Source of the DNA: Solibacillus sp. FSL K6-1523 | GTDB taxonomy: Bacteria; Bacillota; Bacilli; Bacillales_A; Planococcaceae | Direction of reading: 5' to 3' | Assembly: GCF_038005225.1 (NCBI RefSeq) | Contig: NZ_JBBOSU010000001.1 | Coordinates: 298,001 to 362,000, forward strand | Length of the DNA stretch: 64,000 bases | Part shown: one piece after another, positions 1 to 11,636 of the stretch | Layout of the letters: each line of letters begins with the position of its first letter | Numbering within the stretch: position 1 is the first letter of the stretch | Made by a program: the position numbers and the translations under genes | The notes under the pieces: model-generated | Told to the model about the DNA's origin: nothing | What the model saw: the letters and a program-made list of their open reading frames with translations, nothing else | Databases searched by the model: none

Positions 1-11
1 CGCGGAATAGA

Positions 12-47
12 AAAAAGGTGTTTGGCTGAATATCAAACACCTTTTTG
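12..47 (+). terminator. Intrinsic terminator of an upstream gene outside the window
   Basis: A 12-bp perfect stem (AAAAGGTGTTTG paired with CAAACACCTTTT) with a 9-nt loop runs into a T-rich tail. It lies at the left edge, so the gene it terminates is not visible. Confidence 0.75.
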
Positions 48-582
48 TTTATAAATGAACTAATTTCATGGAAAAAATTGTGGAGACATCTCTTTTTAAC
101 CCAGTTTTAACCTTTATTCATTATAATTATTAATGAACCATTTCACAAAATGGGTTTTATTCCATTTTGGGTTTATGTTATTCTTTTCTCCTTTTACCTT
201 AAAATTTTCCACTTTACCTTTTACTTTCTCTAATAAGTAGAAGGTCTTTTTTTGCAAAAAACAGGTCTTTTTAATGAAAGTCTAATTTATTATTTAGTAT
301 ATAGGCTCAACTTATGAAACTATCATCCATTTAGACTGAAAGTCTGAATAAGGATACGTCGCCTCCCACGGCAGCGACGCACTTAATTGAGGGGGCTTTT
401 ATAGAACGGAAAACTTTTTAGGGGCTGACCTGCTACATGCGCACACAGATGAGTCGTACAGATTTGTGCAAACATTGTCTGTGCGACTCATGTGCTCGGC
501 CAGCCCAACCTAGCGCATACTTTATGAGAATTCTTACTATGAAAAGATAGAAACTTATGTTGAACTTATATAGCTAAATAAA
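48..582. other. Gene-free region with stem structures
   Basis: No convincing coding sequence is seen here. There is a small hairpin at 357-379 (CGTCGC/GCGACG). There is also a long imperfect hairpin at 421-506: GGGGCTGACC near 421 faces GGCCAGCCC at 498-506, and ATGAGTCGTACAGA at 449-462 faces TCTGTGCGACTCAT at 478-491. The long hairpin lies 3' of the M32 peptidase gene, which ends at 583 on the minus strand. It may act in 3'-end formation of that transcript, although no clear T-tract follows it. Confidence 0.4.
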
Positions 583-2070
583 TTAAAGTTGGTAAAGTTT
601 CTTATACTTTTGCTGTAAATAATCTGTTAAATATTTTGCAGATAATGCTTGCCCAGTGCCTTCTTGAATTAATTCATAAGGCTTTTTCAATGCGCCAAAT
701 TGGTGAACTTTGGTCGTTAACCATTCGTGAATAGGCGTTAAATTACCGCTTAGGCATAAATCGTCGAAATTTGGAATATCTTGCATCATAGCATGTTTCC
801 ATTGCGCAGCGTACATGAAGCCAAGTGCATAGCTCGGGAAGTAACCAAAGCTACCGCCACTCCAGTGCGTGTCTTGTAAAATCCCTTGCGCATCATTTTC
901 TGGACGGATGCCTAAATATTGTTCGTATTTATCGTTCCAAACGTTCGGTAAATCTTCAGCCGCTAGATCGCCGTTGAAAATTTCACGTTCGATTTCATAG
1001 CGAATCATAATGTGGAGCGGGTAAGTTAATTCATCTGCTTCAATTCGAATGAATGAAGGCTCTGAGTAATTGATTGCCTTTAAGAAATCTTCTACGTCCA
1101 CATTGGCAAATTGTGTAGGTGAATATTTTTGTAAGATATTAAAGTTATGAGTCCAAAAATTCTCGTTGCGCCCAATAAAGTTTTCGTAAAATAATGATTG
1201 TGACTCATGAATACCCATGGAAGCTCCTTTTGATAATGGGAGTCCGTTTAGCTGTGGGTCAATATTTTGCTCATAAAGCGCATGCCCACATTCATGAATT
1301 GTGCCGAAAAGTGCAGAGCGGAAGTCTGTTTCATCATACTTTGTCGTAACGCGAATGTCGCCGCTATTTAAGCCAATCATAAATGGATGAACGGTTTCAT
1401 CTAAGCGTCCAGCTTCAAAATCATAGCCAAGTTGTTTTAAAAATTCCAGAGAAGCCTCACGTTGCCCAGCTTTCGGGAAATGCTGAAACAAAATTGTTGT
1501 GTCTGGCTTATTTGGTGATGCTTGAATCGCTTTAACTAACGGTACAATTGTTGCCTTTAGTTCACCAAAAAGCGTATCTAATACGTCTGTTGTCATTTCT
1601 GGCTCATATTTATCAAGTAAAGTGTTGTAAGCGGAACCATTTTTAATACCCCAATATTGCACGAATTTCTTTTGGTAATCAATTACTTCTTTTAAGTAAG
1701 GAAGGAAAATTTGATAATCCGATTTCGCCTTAGCTTCTTCCCAAGCAGCTTCTGATTTTGCTTTTAAAATAGTGTAGGCTTTGAATTCATCGGCAGGGAT
1801 TTTCTTTGATTCATCATAAGATTCTTTGACATCCTCATACAAACGGCGCGTCACGAAATCTAGCTTTTCTGGTTCAAGCTGTTGCAATATAGTGCCTAAT
1901 TCGTCACTCGTTTGTAAAGCAAATAAATCAGCTGATAATGTACCGATTACTTCTGCGCGCTGTGGTAAACCTTTACGCGGAGCTCCGGTGCGCATATCCC
2001 AATAAATAACAGACAAAGCCTCAGAGTAATTTTGCATTTTCTTCACATAGTCAATAAATGTTTGTTTCAT
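583..2070 (-). CDS. M32-family metallocarboxypeptidase (carboxypeptidase Taq type)
   Basis: This is a cytosolic zinc carboxypeptidase that removes C-terminal residues from peptides. The protein is 495 aa, normal for family M32. The zinc motif HECGH is at about residues 259-263 within GTIHECGHALYEQ. The third ligand is the Glu of HESQS near residue 289. The family block DTHWSGGSFGYFPSYALG lies near residue 400. The ATG at 2070 is preceded by a good ribosome-binding site (AAAGGAGT), and no upstream in-frame start is better. B. subtilis YpwA is a well-known relative. The gene stands alone, with its 3' end toward a hairpin-rich intergenic region. The family call is firm; the physiological peptide substrate is unknown. 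Confidence 0.93.
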   Translation of the reverse strand: MKQTFIDYVKKMQNYSEALSVIYWDMRTGAPRKGLPQRAEVIGTLSADLFALQTSDELGTILQQLEPEKLDFVTRRLYEDVKESYDESKKIPADEFKAYTILKAKSEAAWEEAKAKSDYQIFLPYLKEVIDYQKKFVQYWGIKNGSAYNTLLDKYEPEMTTDVLDTLFGELKATIVPLVKAIQASPNKPDTTILFQHFPKAGQREASLEFLKQLGYDFEAGRLDETVHPFMIGLNSGDIRVTTKYDETDFRSALFGTIHECGHALYEQNIDPQLNGLPLSKGASMGIHESQSLFYENFIGRNENFWTHNFNILQKYSPTQFANVDVEDFLKAINYSEPSFIRIEADELTYPLHIMIRYEIEREIFNGDLAAEDLPNVWNDKYEQYLGIRPENDAQGILQDTHWSGGSFGYFPSYALGFMYAAQWKHAMMQDIPNFDDLCLSGNLTPIHEWLTTKVHQFGALKKPYELIQEGTGQALSAKYLTDYLQQKYKKLYQL

Positions 2071-2265
2071 GTGTAAACACTCCTTTCATCTGTAATTATA
2101 AAAGAAATGAATAGGTTGTTACTAGGAGGGGGGAGGCAAATATACATTAATAGTTAAATATGGAGGGACGATAGAAAAACAATGCACTATTTCTAGTAGG
2201 TGAATTTTGCGGGTTGGAACAGGATGCGGTAATACAAACTAGATCAAATTGAATGGAGGATTATT

Positions 2266-2652
2266 ATGGGAGCGAACTGGATAAAGATATCAGTCGTTTA
2301 TTTAGTAATGGGGATTCTTTTTGGACTATTTATGCATTATACAATTCAGCTTCAATGGGGAGCGACACATGGGCACATTAATGTAGTTGGCTGGTTGTCT
2401 ACGGGACTAATTGGTGTCATCTATGCGGTTTATCCAAAAGTAGGGAATAGTCGTCTAGGAGTTATTCATTTTTGGTTACAAAATATTTCTTTACCGTTTT
2501 TATTAGTAGGAATGATGTTGATTCATACAGATTTCCCGAGATGGATGATGGAGTTTTGTGTATCGAGTGGAGGAATCGGCTTTGCTTTAGCAATTTTAAT
2601 TTTCTTAGTTAATATATTTCAAAACGTCGAACCAACTCATAATATGAAATAA
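2266..2652 (+). CDS. Small membrane protein resembling part of a heme-copper oxidase subunit I
   Basis: The protein is 128 aa with four predicted membrane helices, at about residues 7-27, 37-57, 68-88 and 97-117. The motif THGHINVVGWLS (about residues 34-45) resembles the first heme-ligand helix of cytochrome oxidase subunit I/CcoN, where a histidine is followed by a GW pair. The protein is far too short to be a complete oxidase subunit. Such short proteins are often annotated as cytochrome-c oxidase in Bacillales, but catalytic activity should not be assumed. The start is supported by the ribosome-binding site GGAGG at about 2253-2257, and a terminator follows. It is monocistronic, upstream of the rRNA operon. 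The gene is certain; the function is inferred from one motif. Confidence 0.75.
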   Translation: MGANWIKISVVYLVMGILFGLFMHYTIQLQWGATHGHINVVGWLSTGLIGVIYAVYPKVGNSRLGVIHFWLQNISLPFLLVGMMLIHTDFPRWMMEFCVSSGGIGFALAILIFLVNIFQNVEPTHNMK

Positions 2653-2665
2653 ACGCAAATTGATA

Positions 2666-2706
2666 AATGACAAGCCGATTTTTTTAATTGGCTTGTCATT
2701 TTATTT
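2666..2706 (+). terminator. Intrinsic terminator
   Basis: The 11-bp stem AATGACAAGCC/GGCTTGTCATT is followed by TTATTTTG. It closes the small membrane-protein gene ending at 2652. Confidence 0.8.
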
Positions 2707-3356
2707 TGTTTTAGTGGAATGTAGAGGGGAGGTTATTTTAAAGTTTCTTGAATCGCTTTCATATAGAACTTATTTATATCTGGGTTCTCATAACTTCTTT
2801 GGCTTGGGCCATTTTACTTAAATTACCTTAAAATAAATGATTATTAATCTTACCTACACACATACTAGTTAGAAATATTGTTTATTTATTAAAGCTTTCT
2901 ATTTAGAAAAAATCGACTTCAATCAATAGGATTACTGTTCAAATTGAAATGTTTCGCTAATTATAGTTGGGGAAACATTTATTGTATCTTTTAAACGTTA
3001 TGCTAAAAAACGTAAGAGAATTTTGTTTATAAAACATCAGAAGGGGGAAGAGTTTTTTATTTAAAGAGAAATTTAGTGGTGGAAAGTTAAAAAATAATAA
3101 TTCATATTAATAGGAAGAAAAGTACTTCATAAAAAACTTTTGAAAAAACTTTTAAAAAAGTGTTGACGAATGTTTCAAATGGGTGTAATATTCTAAGAGT
3201 CGTCAGTGACAAGCTGATAACAACGACAACATGAACCTTGAAAACTGAACAAGCAAACGTTAATGATTTAAACGTTTAAGTGATGAACTTAAACAAATTA
3301 TAGATATCAACTTTATGTTGATACGCTAGCAAAGCAAATGAGCTTTCAAACTAACT
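2707..3356. other. Gene-free region upstream of the rRNA operon
   Basis: No credible ORF is visible. The right part holds an A-tract-rich stretch (3131-3160), the rrn promoter (3163-3191) and the 16S leader. The leader contains CTTGAAAACTGAACAAG near 3237-3253, a sequence type common in Bacillales rRNA leaders and spacers and linked to antitermination or processing. Nothing recognisable was found in 2707-3130. Confidence 0.5.
3163..3191 (+). promoter_or_regulatory. rRNA operon promoter (SigA type)
   Basis: The -35 box is TTGACG (3163-3168). A 17-nt spacer leads to the -10 box TAATAT (3186-3191). A/T tracts directly upstream (3131-3160) could act as an UP element. It lies about 165 nt before the mature 16S 5' end. 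Confidence 0.75.
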
Positions 3357-8261
<4,905 letters not shown>

Positions 8262-8327
8262 CAATTTATTGCACAATTTCAATGAAACGTTTATCCAGTT
8301 TTGAAAGAATAATCTTTCTAACCTTAG

Positions 8328-8442
8328 GGTTTCAAGACACAAGCTAGTCAAGGAAACAACTGAGCGAATGAAGGAGCTTACTTAAGTACGTGACTGATTG
8401 AGCGAAGGCGGTTGACGCAGGATAGCGCCGTGTATTGGAAGC
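8328..8442 (+). repeat. 115-nt rRNA spacer repeat, copy 2 (before 5S)
   Basis: This is the counterpart of the element at 5217-5331. It has the same length, the same termini and the same inner palindrome position (TACTTAAGTA). It fills most of the 23S-5S spacer and ends about 9 nt before the 5S gene. Confidence 0.7.
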
Positions 8443-8450
8443 CGAATAAG

Positions 8451-8565
8451 TGAAGTGATGATGGCAAAGAGGTCACACCCGTTCCCATACCGAACACGGA
8501 AGTTAAGCTCTTTAGCGCCGATGGTAGTTGGGGGCTTCCCCCTGTGAGAGTAGGACATCGCTTCG
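8451..8565 (+). rRNA. 5S ribosomal RNA
   Basis: The conserved core GGTCACACCCGTTCCCATAC and the block CGAACACGGAAGTTAAGCTC are present. The terminal stem pairs GAAGTGATG with CATCGCTTC. Length is about 115 nt, and it sits between the 23S and the tRNA cluster. Confidence 0.95.
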
Positions 8566-8573
8566 CAAATAAT

Positions 8574-8649
8574 GGAGGATTAGCTCAGCTGGGAGAGCAT
8601 CTGCCTTACAAGCAGAGGGTCGGCGGTTCGAGCCCGTCATCCTCCACCA
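8574..8649 (+). tRNA. tRNA-Val (TAC)
   Basis: The 76-nt cloverleaf has acceptor stem GGAGGAT/ATCCTCC, an anticodon loop with TAC and an encoded CCA. It is the first gene of a 15-tRNA cluster. Confidence 0.95.
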
Positions 8650-8657
8650 TTTCTAAA

Positions 8658-8734
<77 letters not shown>

Positions 8735-8740
8735 TTTAGA

Positions 8741-8816
8741 GAGCCATTAGCTCAGTTGGTAGAGCATCTGACTTTTAATCAGAGGGTCGTAGGTTCGAAT
8801 CCTGCATGGCTCACCA
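8741..8816 (+). tRNA. tRNA-Lys (TTT)
   Basis: The 76-nt cloverleaf has anticodon loop CTTTTAA, acceptor stem GAGCCAT/ATGGCTC and an encoded CCA. Confidence 0.95.
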
Positions 8817-8858
8817 GTTAATTTAATACATTGTCAGAATAAAAATTCTTAAGCATAT

Positions 8859-8933
8859 GCGGAAGTAGTTCAGTGGTAGAACACCACCTTGCCAAGGTGG
8901 GGGTCGCGAGTTCGAACCTCGTCTTCCGCTCCA
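8859..8933 (+). tRNA. tRNA-Gly (GCC)
   Basis: The 75-nt cloverleaf has anticodon loop TTGCCAA, acceptor stem GCGGAAG/CTTCCGC and an encoded CCA. Confidence 0.95.
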
Positions 8934-8939
8934 ACATAT

Positions 8940-9028
8940 GCCGGGGTGGCGGAACTGGCAGACGCACAGGACTTAAAATCCTGCGGTGAGTGATCATCGT
9001 GCCGGTTCGATTCCGGCCCTCGGCACCA
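8940..9028 (+). tRNA. tRNA-Leu (TAA)
   Basis: An 89-nt class II tRNA with a long variable arm (GTGAGTGATCATCGT region), anticodon TAA and an encoded CCA. Confidence 0.95.
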
Positions 9029-9050
9029 TTTTCTTTAAAAAAATAATTAT

Positions 9051-9127
<77 letters not shown>

Positions 9128-9149
9128 TTATAAATTTAATTGACATGTT

Positions 9150-9226
9150 CGGAATGTAGCTCAGCTTGGTAGAGCACTTGGTTTGGGACCAAGGGGTCGT
9201 AGGTTCGAATCCTGTCATTCCGACCA
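9150..9226 (+). tRNA. tRNA-Pro (TGG)
   Basis: The 77-nt cloverleaf has anticodon loop TTTGGGA, acceptor stem CGGAATG/CATTCCG and an encoded CCA. Confidence 0.95.
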
Positions 9227-9235
9227 TTATTATAT

Positions 9236-9311
9236 GGGGCCTTAGCTCAGCTGGGAGAGCGCCTGCCTTGCACGCAGGAGGTCAGCGGTTCGATCCCGCT
9301 AGGCTCCACCA
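9236..9311 (+). tRNA. tRNA-Ala (TGC)
   Basis: The 76-nt cloverleaf has anticodon loop CTTGCAC and an encoded CCA. The acceptor stem is GGGGCCT/AGGCTCC, with one G-U pair. Confidence 0.95.
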
Positions 9312-9322
9312 TATTTTACTTC

Positions 9323-9415
9323 GGAGGTATACCCAAGTTCGGCTGAAGGGATCGGTCTTGAAAACCGACAGGCGGGTAACACCGCGCGGGGGTTCGAATC
9401 CCTCTACCTCCTCCA
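9323..9415 (+). tRNA. tRNA-Ser (TGA)
   Basis: A 93-nt class II tRNA with a long variable arm, anticodon loop CTTGAAA, acceptor stem GGAGGTA/TACCTCC and an encoded CCA. Confidence 0.95.
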
Positions 9416-9459
9416 TTTTTTTAAAAGTAATAATTTTTAACAGAATAAAGTAATATTGT

Positions 9460-9534
<75 letters not shown>

Positions 9535-9537
9535 AAT

Positions 9538-9613
9538 GGTCCCGTGGTGTAGCGGTTAACATGCCTGCCTGTCACGCAGGAGATCGCCGGTTCGATCCCG
9601 GTCGGGACCGCCA
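9538..9613 (+). tRNA. tRNA-Asp (GTC)
   Basis: The 76-nt cloverleaf has anticodon loop CTGTCAC, acceptor stem GGTCCCG/CGGGACC and an encoded CCA. It starts only 3 nt after the fMet gene. Confidence 0.95.
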
Positions 9614-9622
9614 TTTTTTTAT

Positions 9623-9695
9623 GGGTCAGTAGCTCAGTTGGTAGAGCATTAGATTGAAGCTCTAAGTGTCGGCGGTTCGATTCCGTCCTGACCCA
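9623..9695 (+). tRNA. tRNA-Phe (GAA), CCA not encoded
   Basis: The 73-nt cloverleaf has anticodon loop TTGAAGC and acceptor stem GGGTCAG/CTGACCC. Discriminator A is followed by TCT, so CCA must be added after transcription. Confidence 0.94.
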
Positions 9696-9712
9696 TCTTT
9701 TTTAAAAAATTG

Positions 9713-9789
<77 letters not shown>

Positions 9790-9795
9790 TATTTT

Positions 9796-9870
9796 TCCGA
9801 AGTAGCTCAGTGGTAGAGCAACCGGCTGTTAACCGGTTGGTCGTAGGTTCGAGTCCTACCTTCGGAGCCA
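9796..9870 (+). tRNA. tRNA-Asn (GTT)
   Basis: The 75-nt cloverleaf has anticodon loop CTGTTAA, acceptor stem TCCGAAG/CTTCGGA and an encoded CCA. Confidence 0.95.
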
Positions 9871-9871
9871 T

Positions 9872-9943
9872 GGCCCGTTGGTCAAGCGGTTAAGACACCG
9901 CCCTTTCACGGCGGTAACACGGGTTCGAATCCCGTACGGGTCA
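9872..9943 (+). tRNA. tRNA-Glu (TTC), CCA not encoded
   Basis: The 72-nt cloverleaf has anticodon loop CTTTCAC and acceptor stem GGCCCGT/ACGGGTC. Discriminator A is followed by TAT, so CCA is not encoded. It is the last tRNA of the cluster, one base after tRNA-Asn. Confidence 0.94.
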
Positions 9944-9965
9944 TATAAAACATATTTATGTGGAA

Positions 9966-10012
9966 AAGCTATATATAAACTCAAATTATGAGTTTATATA
10001 TAGCTTTTTTTG
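9966..10012 (+). terminator. Terminator of the rRNA-tRNA operon
   Basis: A long, nearly perfect stem (AAGCTATATATAAACTCA at 9966-9983 with TGAGTTTATATATAGCTT at 9989-10006) is followed by a T run. Confidence 0.9.
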
Positions 10013-10018
10013 TTGTGA

Positions 10019-10150
10019 TTAAACGTAAATGTTCGAAATGACGAAAATGCTCCGCCAATAGTGATTGATCTTGAATTTAGTAAATTTGCTGCGAAGATAA
10101 ATACAATTTTAGATATTGGTATGTATGGAGATGAGGAAAATAGATATTAG
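10019..10150 (+). pseudogene. Possible C-terminal remnant of an unknown gene
   Basis: An open frame runs from an in-frame stop at 10016-10018 to a TAG at 10148-10150. It reads ...NAPPIVIDLEFSKFAAKI... and ends GDEENRY. The composition looks protein-like, but there is no start codon with a ribosome-binding site. It begins just after the tRNA-cluster terminator. It may be the tail of a gene lost after an insertion or deletion next to the tRNAs, or chance. I do not recognise the family. Confidence 0.25.
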
Positions 10151-10170
10151 TGTACTTGATGTATAAAAAA

Positions 10171-10205
10171 ATCAGTGAGGGCTTTTAAATGTAGTCCTCA
10201 CTGAT
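10171..10205 (-). terminator. Terminator of the SLH-protein gene
   Basis: The stem ATCAGTGAGGG/CCTCACTGAT is followed on the minus strand by a T run (TTTTTTTAT). It lies 8 nt past the stop codon at 10213. Confidence 0.8.
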
Positions 10206-10212
10206 TACAATT

Positions 10213-11271
10213 TTATTTTAATTTTAATATGCCATTGAAGTTGGTTTCGCGTTGACGGGAGCCGTCGCAATCGTGTTCAATCGTTTTAATCGTATTATTG
10301 TTTAGCTTTTGAAACTCAATGACACAGCGTTCACCAGCGATAGTTTCAGATAGCATCGCTTTTTTATTGGAGATCACGGTTGCGTAACCTTGCACAAATC
10401 CTGTGGCATAGCCATCATACGTTTCATATTCTACATAAAAATCCTTTTTAGAGGTAAAGGAAATCGTCAAATCACGAAGGCTTGAATCGGCTTCTCCACG
10501 TCCGTATTTATAATAATAGAAGTAGTTGCCATCCCAAGAGTTTTCTTTTGATACGGTTGACCAATCTTTACCGATTCGCAAGGAAGCATCCACTGTTTTG
10601 CGTGCAGCATTGGCTCTTACGTTTAGTGGGAGGTTGTCTAAATTTTCATAGCTACTTTCTGCATCTTCAGAAATATAAAAGTAGTTTTTGTTTTGTAAAT
10701 TATGGAAAAATGCAACAACTTGTGCACGTGTTAAATTGTTTGAAGCACCGAAGTATTTTGCTAGATTAGTATACTCGTATTTTGGATTTTGTCCACTAGA
10801 AATACTGTGATCGAGCAGAAATTGAATGGATTGTTTTAACGTAGCATTGCCATCTGCTACATGAGTAATTGCTTGGGCTACGACACCACGGCTAACCGCA
10901 CGCCCTCGAATATCGTTATCAAAATATCCATTTAGTGGGGTTTGATAGGCAGCGAGTGTATTGTAATAGTGATCTGAAGCGATTTCCCTTTTTGTGAATT
11001 TATTAAGTTCTTCTGAAACTGGTTCTAAATCAAAATAGGTAACTAAAATTTTGGCAAATTGCTGCTCAGTGACTGGTTGATTTGGGCGAAATGTTCCGTC
11101 TGGGTATCCACCAATAATGTCAAAATCATAGGCCCATTTAATCGCATCATATGCATAGTGATGTGTGGGTACATCTTTAAATAATGTTTTTGCAGCAGAA
11201 CTCTTCGTATTAAATGAAAAACTCATAATGATTAGTAGTAAAGTAAAAAATAAATAATGCTGGCGCTTCAT
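10213..11271 (-). CDS. Secreted SLH-domain cell-surface protein
   Basis: The 352-aa protein has a signal peptide (Lys/Arg N-terminus, hydrophobic core at about residues 7-22, cleavage near SSAA-KT at 26-28). A clear SLH domain lies at about residues 30-75 (FKDVPTHHYAYDAIKWAYD, GGYPDGTFRPNQPVT). Two weaker SLH-like segments follow at about 85-135 and 135-195. The C-terminal part (about 200-352) is a charged, aromatic-rich domain that I do not recognise. SLH domains bind pyruvylated secondary cell-wall polymer, so the protein is expected on the outer surface of the wall. The ATG at 11271 has the ribosome-binding site AAAGGAGGAT. It is transcribed alone, divergent from the ABC-F gene. Confidence 0.88.
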   Translation of the reverse strand: MKRQHYLFFTLLLIIMSFSFNTKSSAAKTLFKDVPTHHYAYDAIKWAYDFDIIGGYPDGTFRPNQPVTEQQFAKILVTYFDLEPVSEELNKFTKREIASDHYYNTLAAYQTPLNGYFDNDIRGRAVSRGVVAQAITHVADGNATLKQSIQFLLDHSISSGQNPKYEYTNLAKYFGASNNLTRAQVVAFFHNLQNKNYFYISEDAESSYENLDNLPLNVRANAARKTVDASLRIGKDWSTVSKENSWDGNYFYYYKYGRGEADSSLRDLTISFTSKKDFYVEYETYDGYATGFVQGYATVISNKKAMLSETIAGERCVIEFQKLNNNTIKTIEHDCDGSRQRETNFNGILKLK

Positions 11272-11360
11272 TACAGATCCTCCTTTAAAGTGATTGGTGC
11301 AAATTGGTTTTATTTTACTCTAACATGTTCCAATTATTCCCGCAATAAATGGCTAAGTTC

Positions 11361-11389
11361 ATGACAATATCGCCTCAATTTGGTATAGT
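11361..11389 (+). promoter_or_regulatory. Promoter of the vmlR-type gene
   Basis: The -35 box ATGACA (11361-11366), a 17-nt spacer and the -10 box TATAGT (11384-11389) each match consensus at 5 of 6 positions. The predicted transcript start near 11397 gives a leader of about 240 nt. Confidence 0.65.
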
Positions 11390-11396
11390 GAGTTAA

Positions 11397-11636
11397 ATAA
11401 ATGATTGAAGGAGTGACGGGTGGACGATGATTAACTAATCTTATTTTGAGTAATTGAAAATTTCTTTCAAACAAAAAATAGGATTAGTATGCCCAAATTC
11501 CAATAACTTTGTATAAAACCCATTTTGCTATGTGCTTTTTTGGTGTCTTTTTATACAAATTTGAACAGCAGCTAATCCTTCCAAATGAAAACTTTTGGGG
11601 GATTTTTTTTCTTCCCAAATTGCGGGGGTAACATAT
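11397..11636 (+). promoter_or_regulatory. Antibiotic-responsive attenuator leader of the ABC-F gene
   Basis: Reading along the leader, a tiny ORF Met-Ile-Asn-stop (11427-11438) comes first. Stem 1 pairs CTAATCTTATTTT at 11434-11446 with AAAAATAGGATTAG at 11474-11487. A further stem pairs GTATAAAA at 11511-11518 with TTTTATAC at 11549-11556. CTAATCC at 11572-11578 can pair with GGATTAG (11481-11487) as an alternative to stem 1. A terminator (TTCCAAA...TTTTGGGGG plus eight T) lies at 11579-11610. The small ORF overlaps the 5' arm of stem 1, so a stalled ribosome would free GGATTAG to sequester CTAATCC(TT) and weaken the terminator. Attenuation is known for B. subtilis vmlR; the pairing scheme here is inferred. 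Confidence 0.65.
11579..11610 (+). terminator. Attenuator terminator upstream of the ABC-F gene
   Basis: Seven pairs (TTCCAAA with TTTGGGG, including G-U pairs) and a short loop are followed by TTTTTTTT at 11603-11610, entirely before the ATG at 11637. Confidence 0.6.

Noticed and set aside
11595-11636. TTG start at 11595 for the ABC-F protein
   Set aside because: The codons lie within the attenuator terminator; the ATG at 11637 has a proper ribosome-binding site and gives the usual family length.
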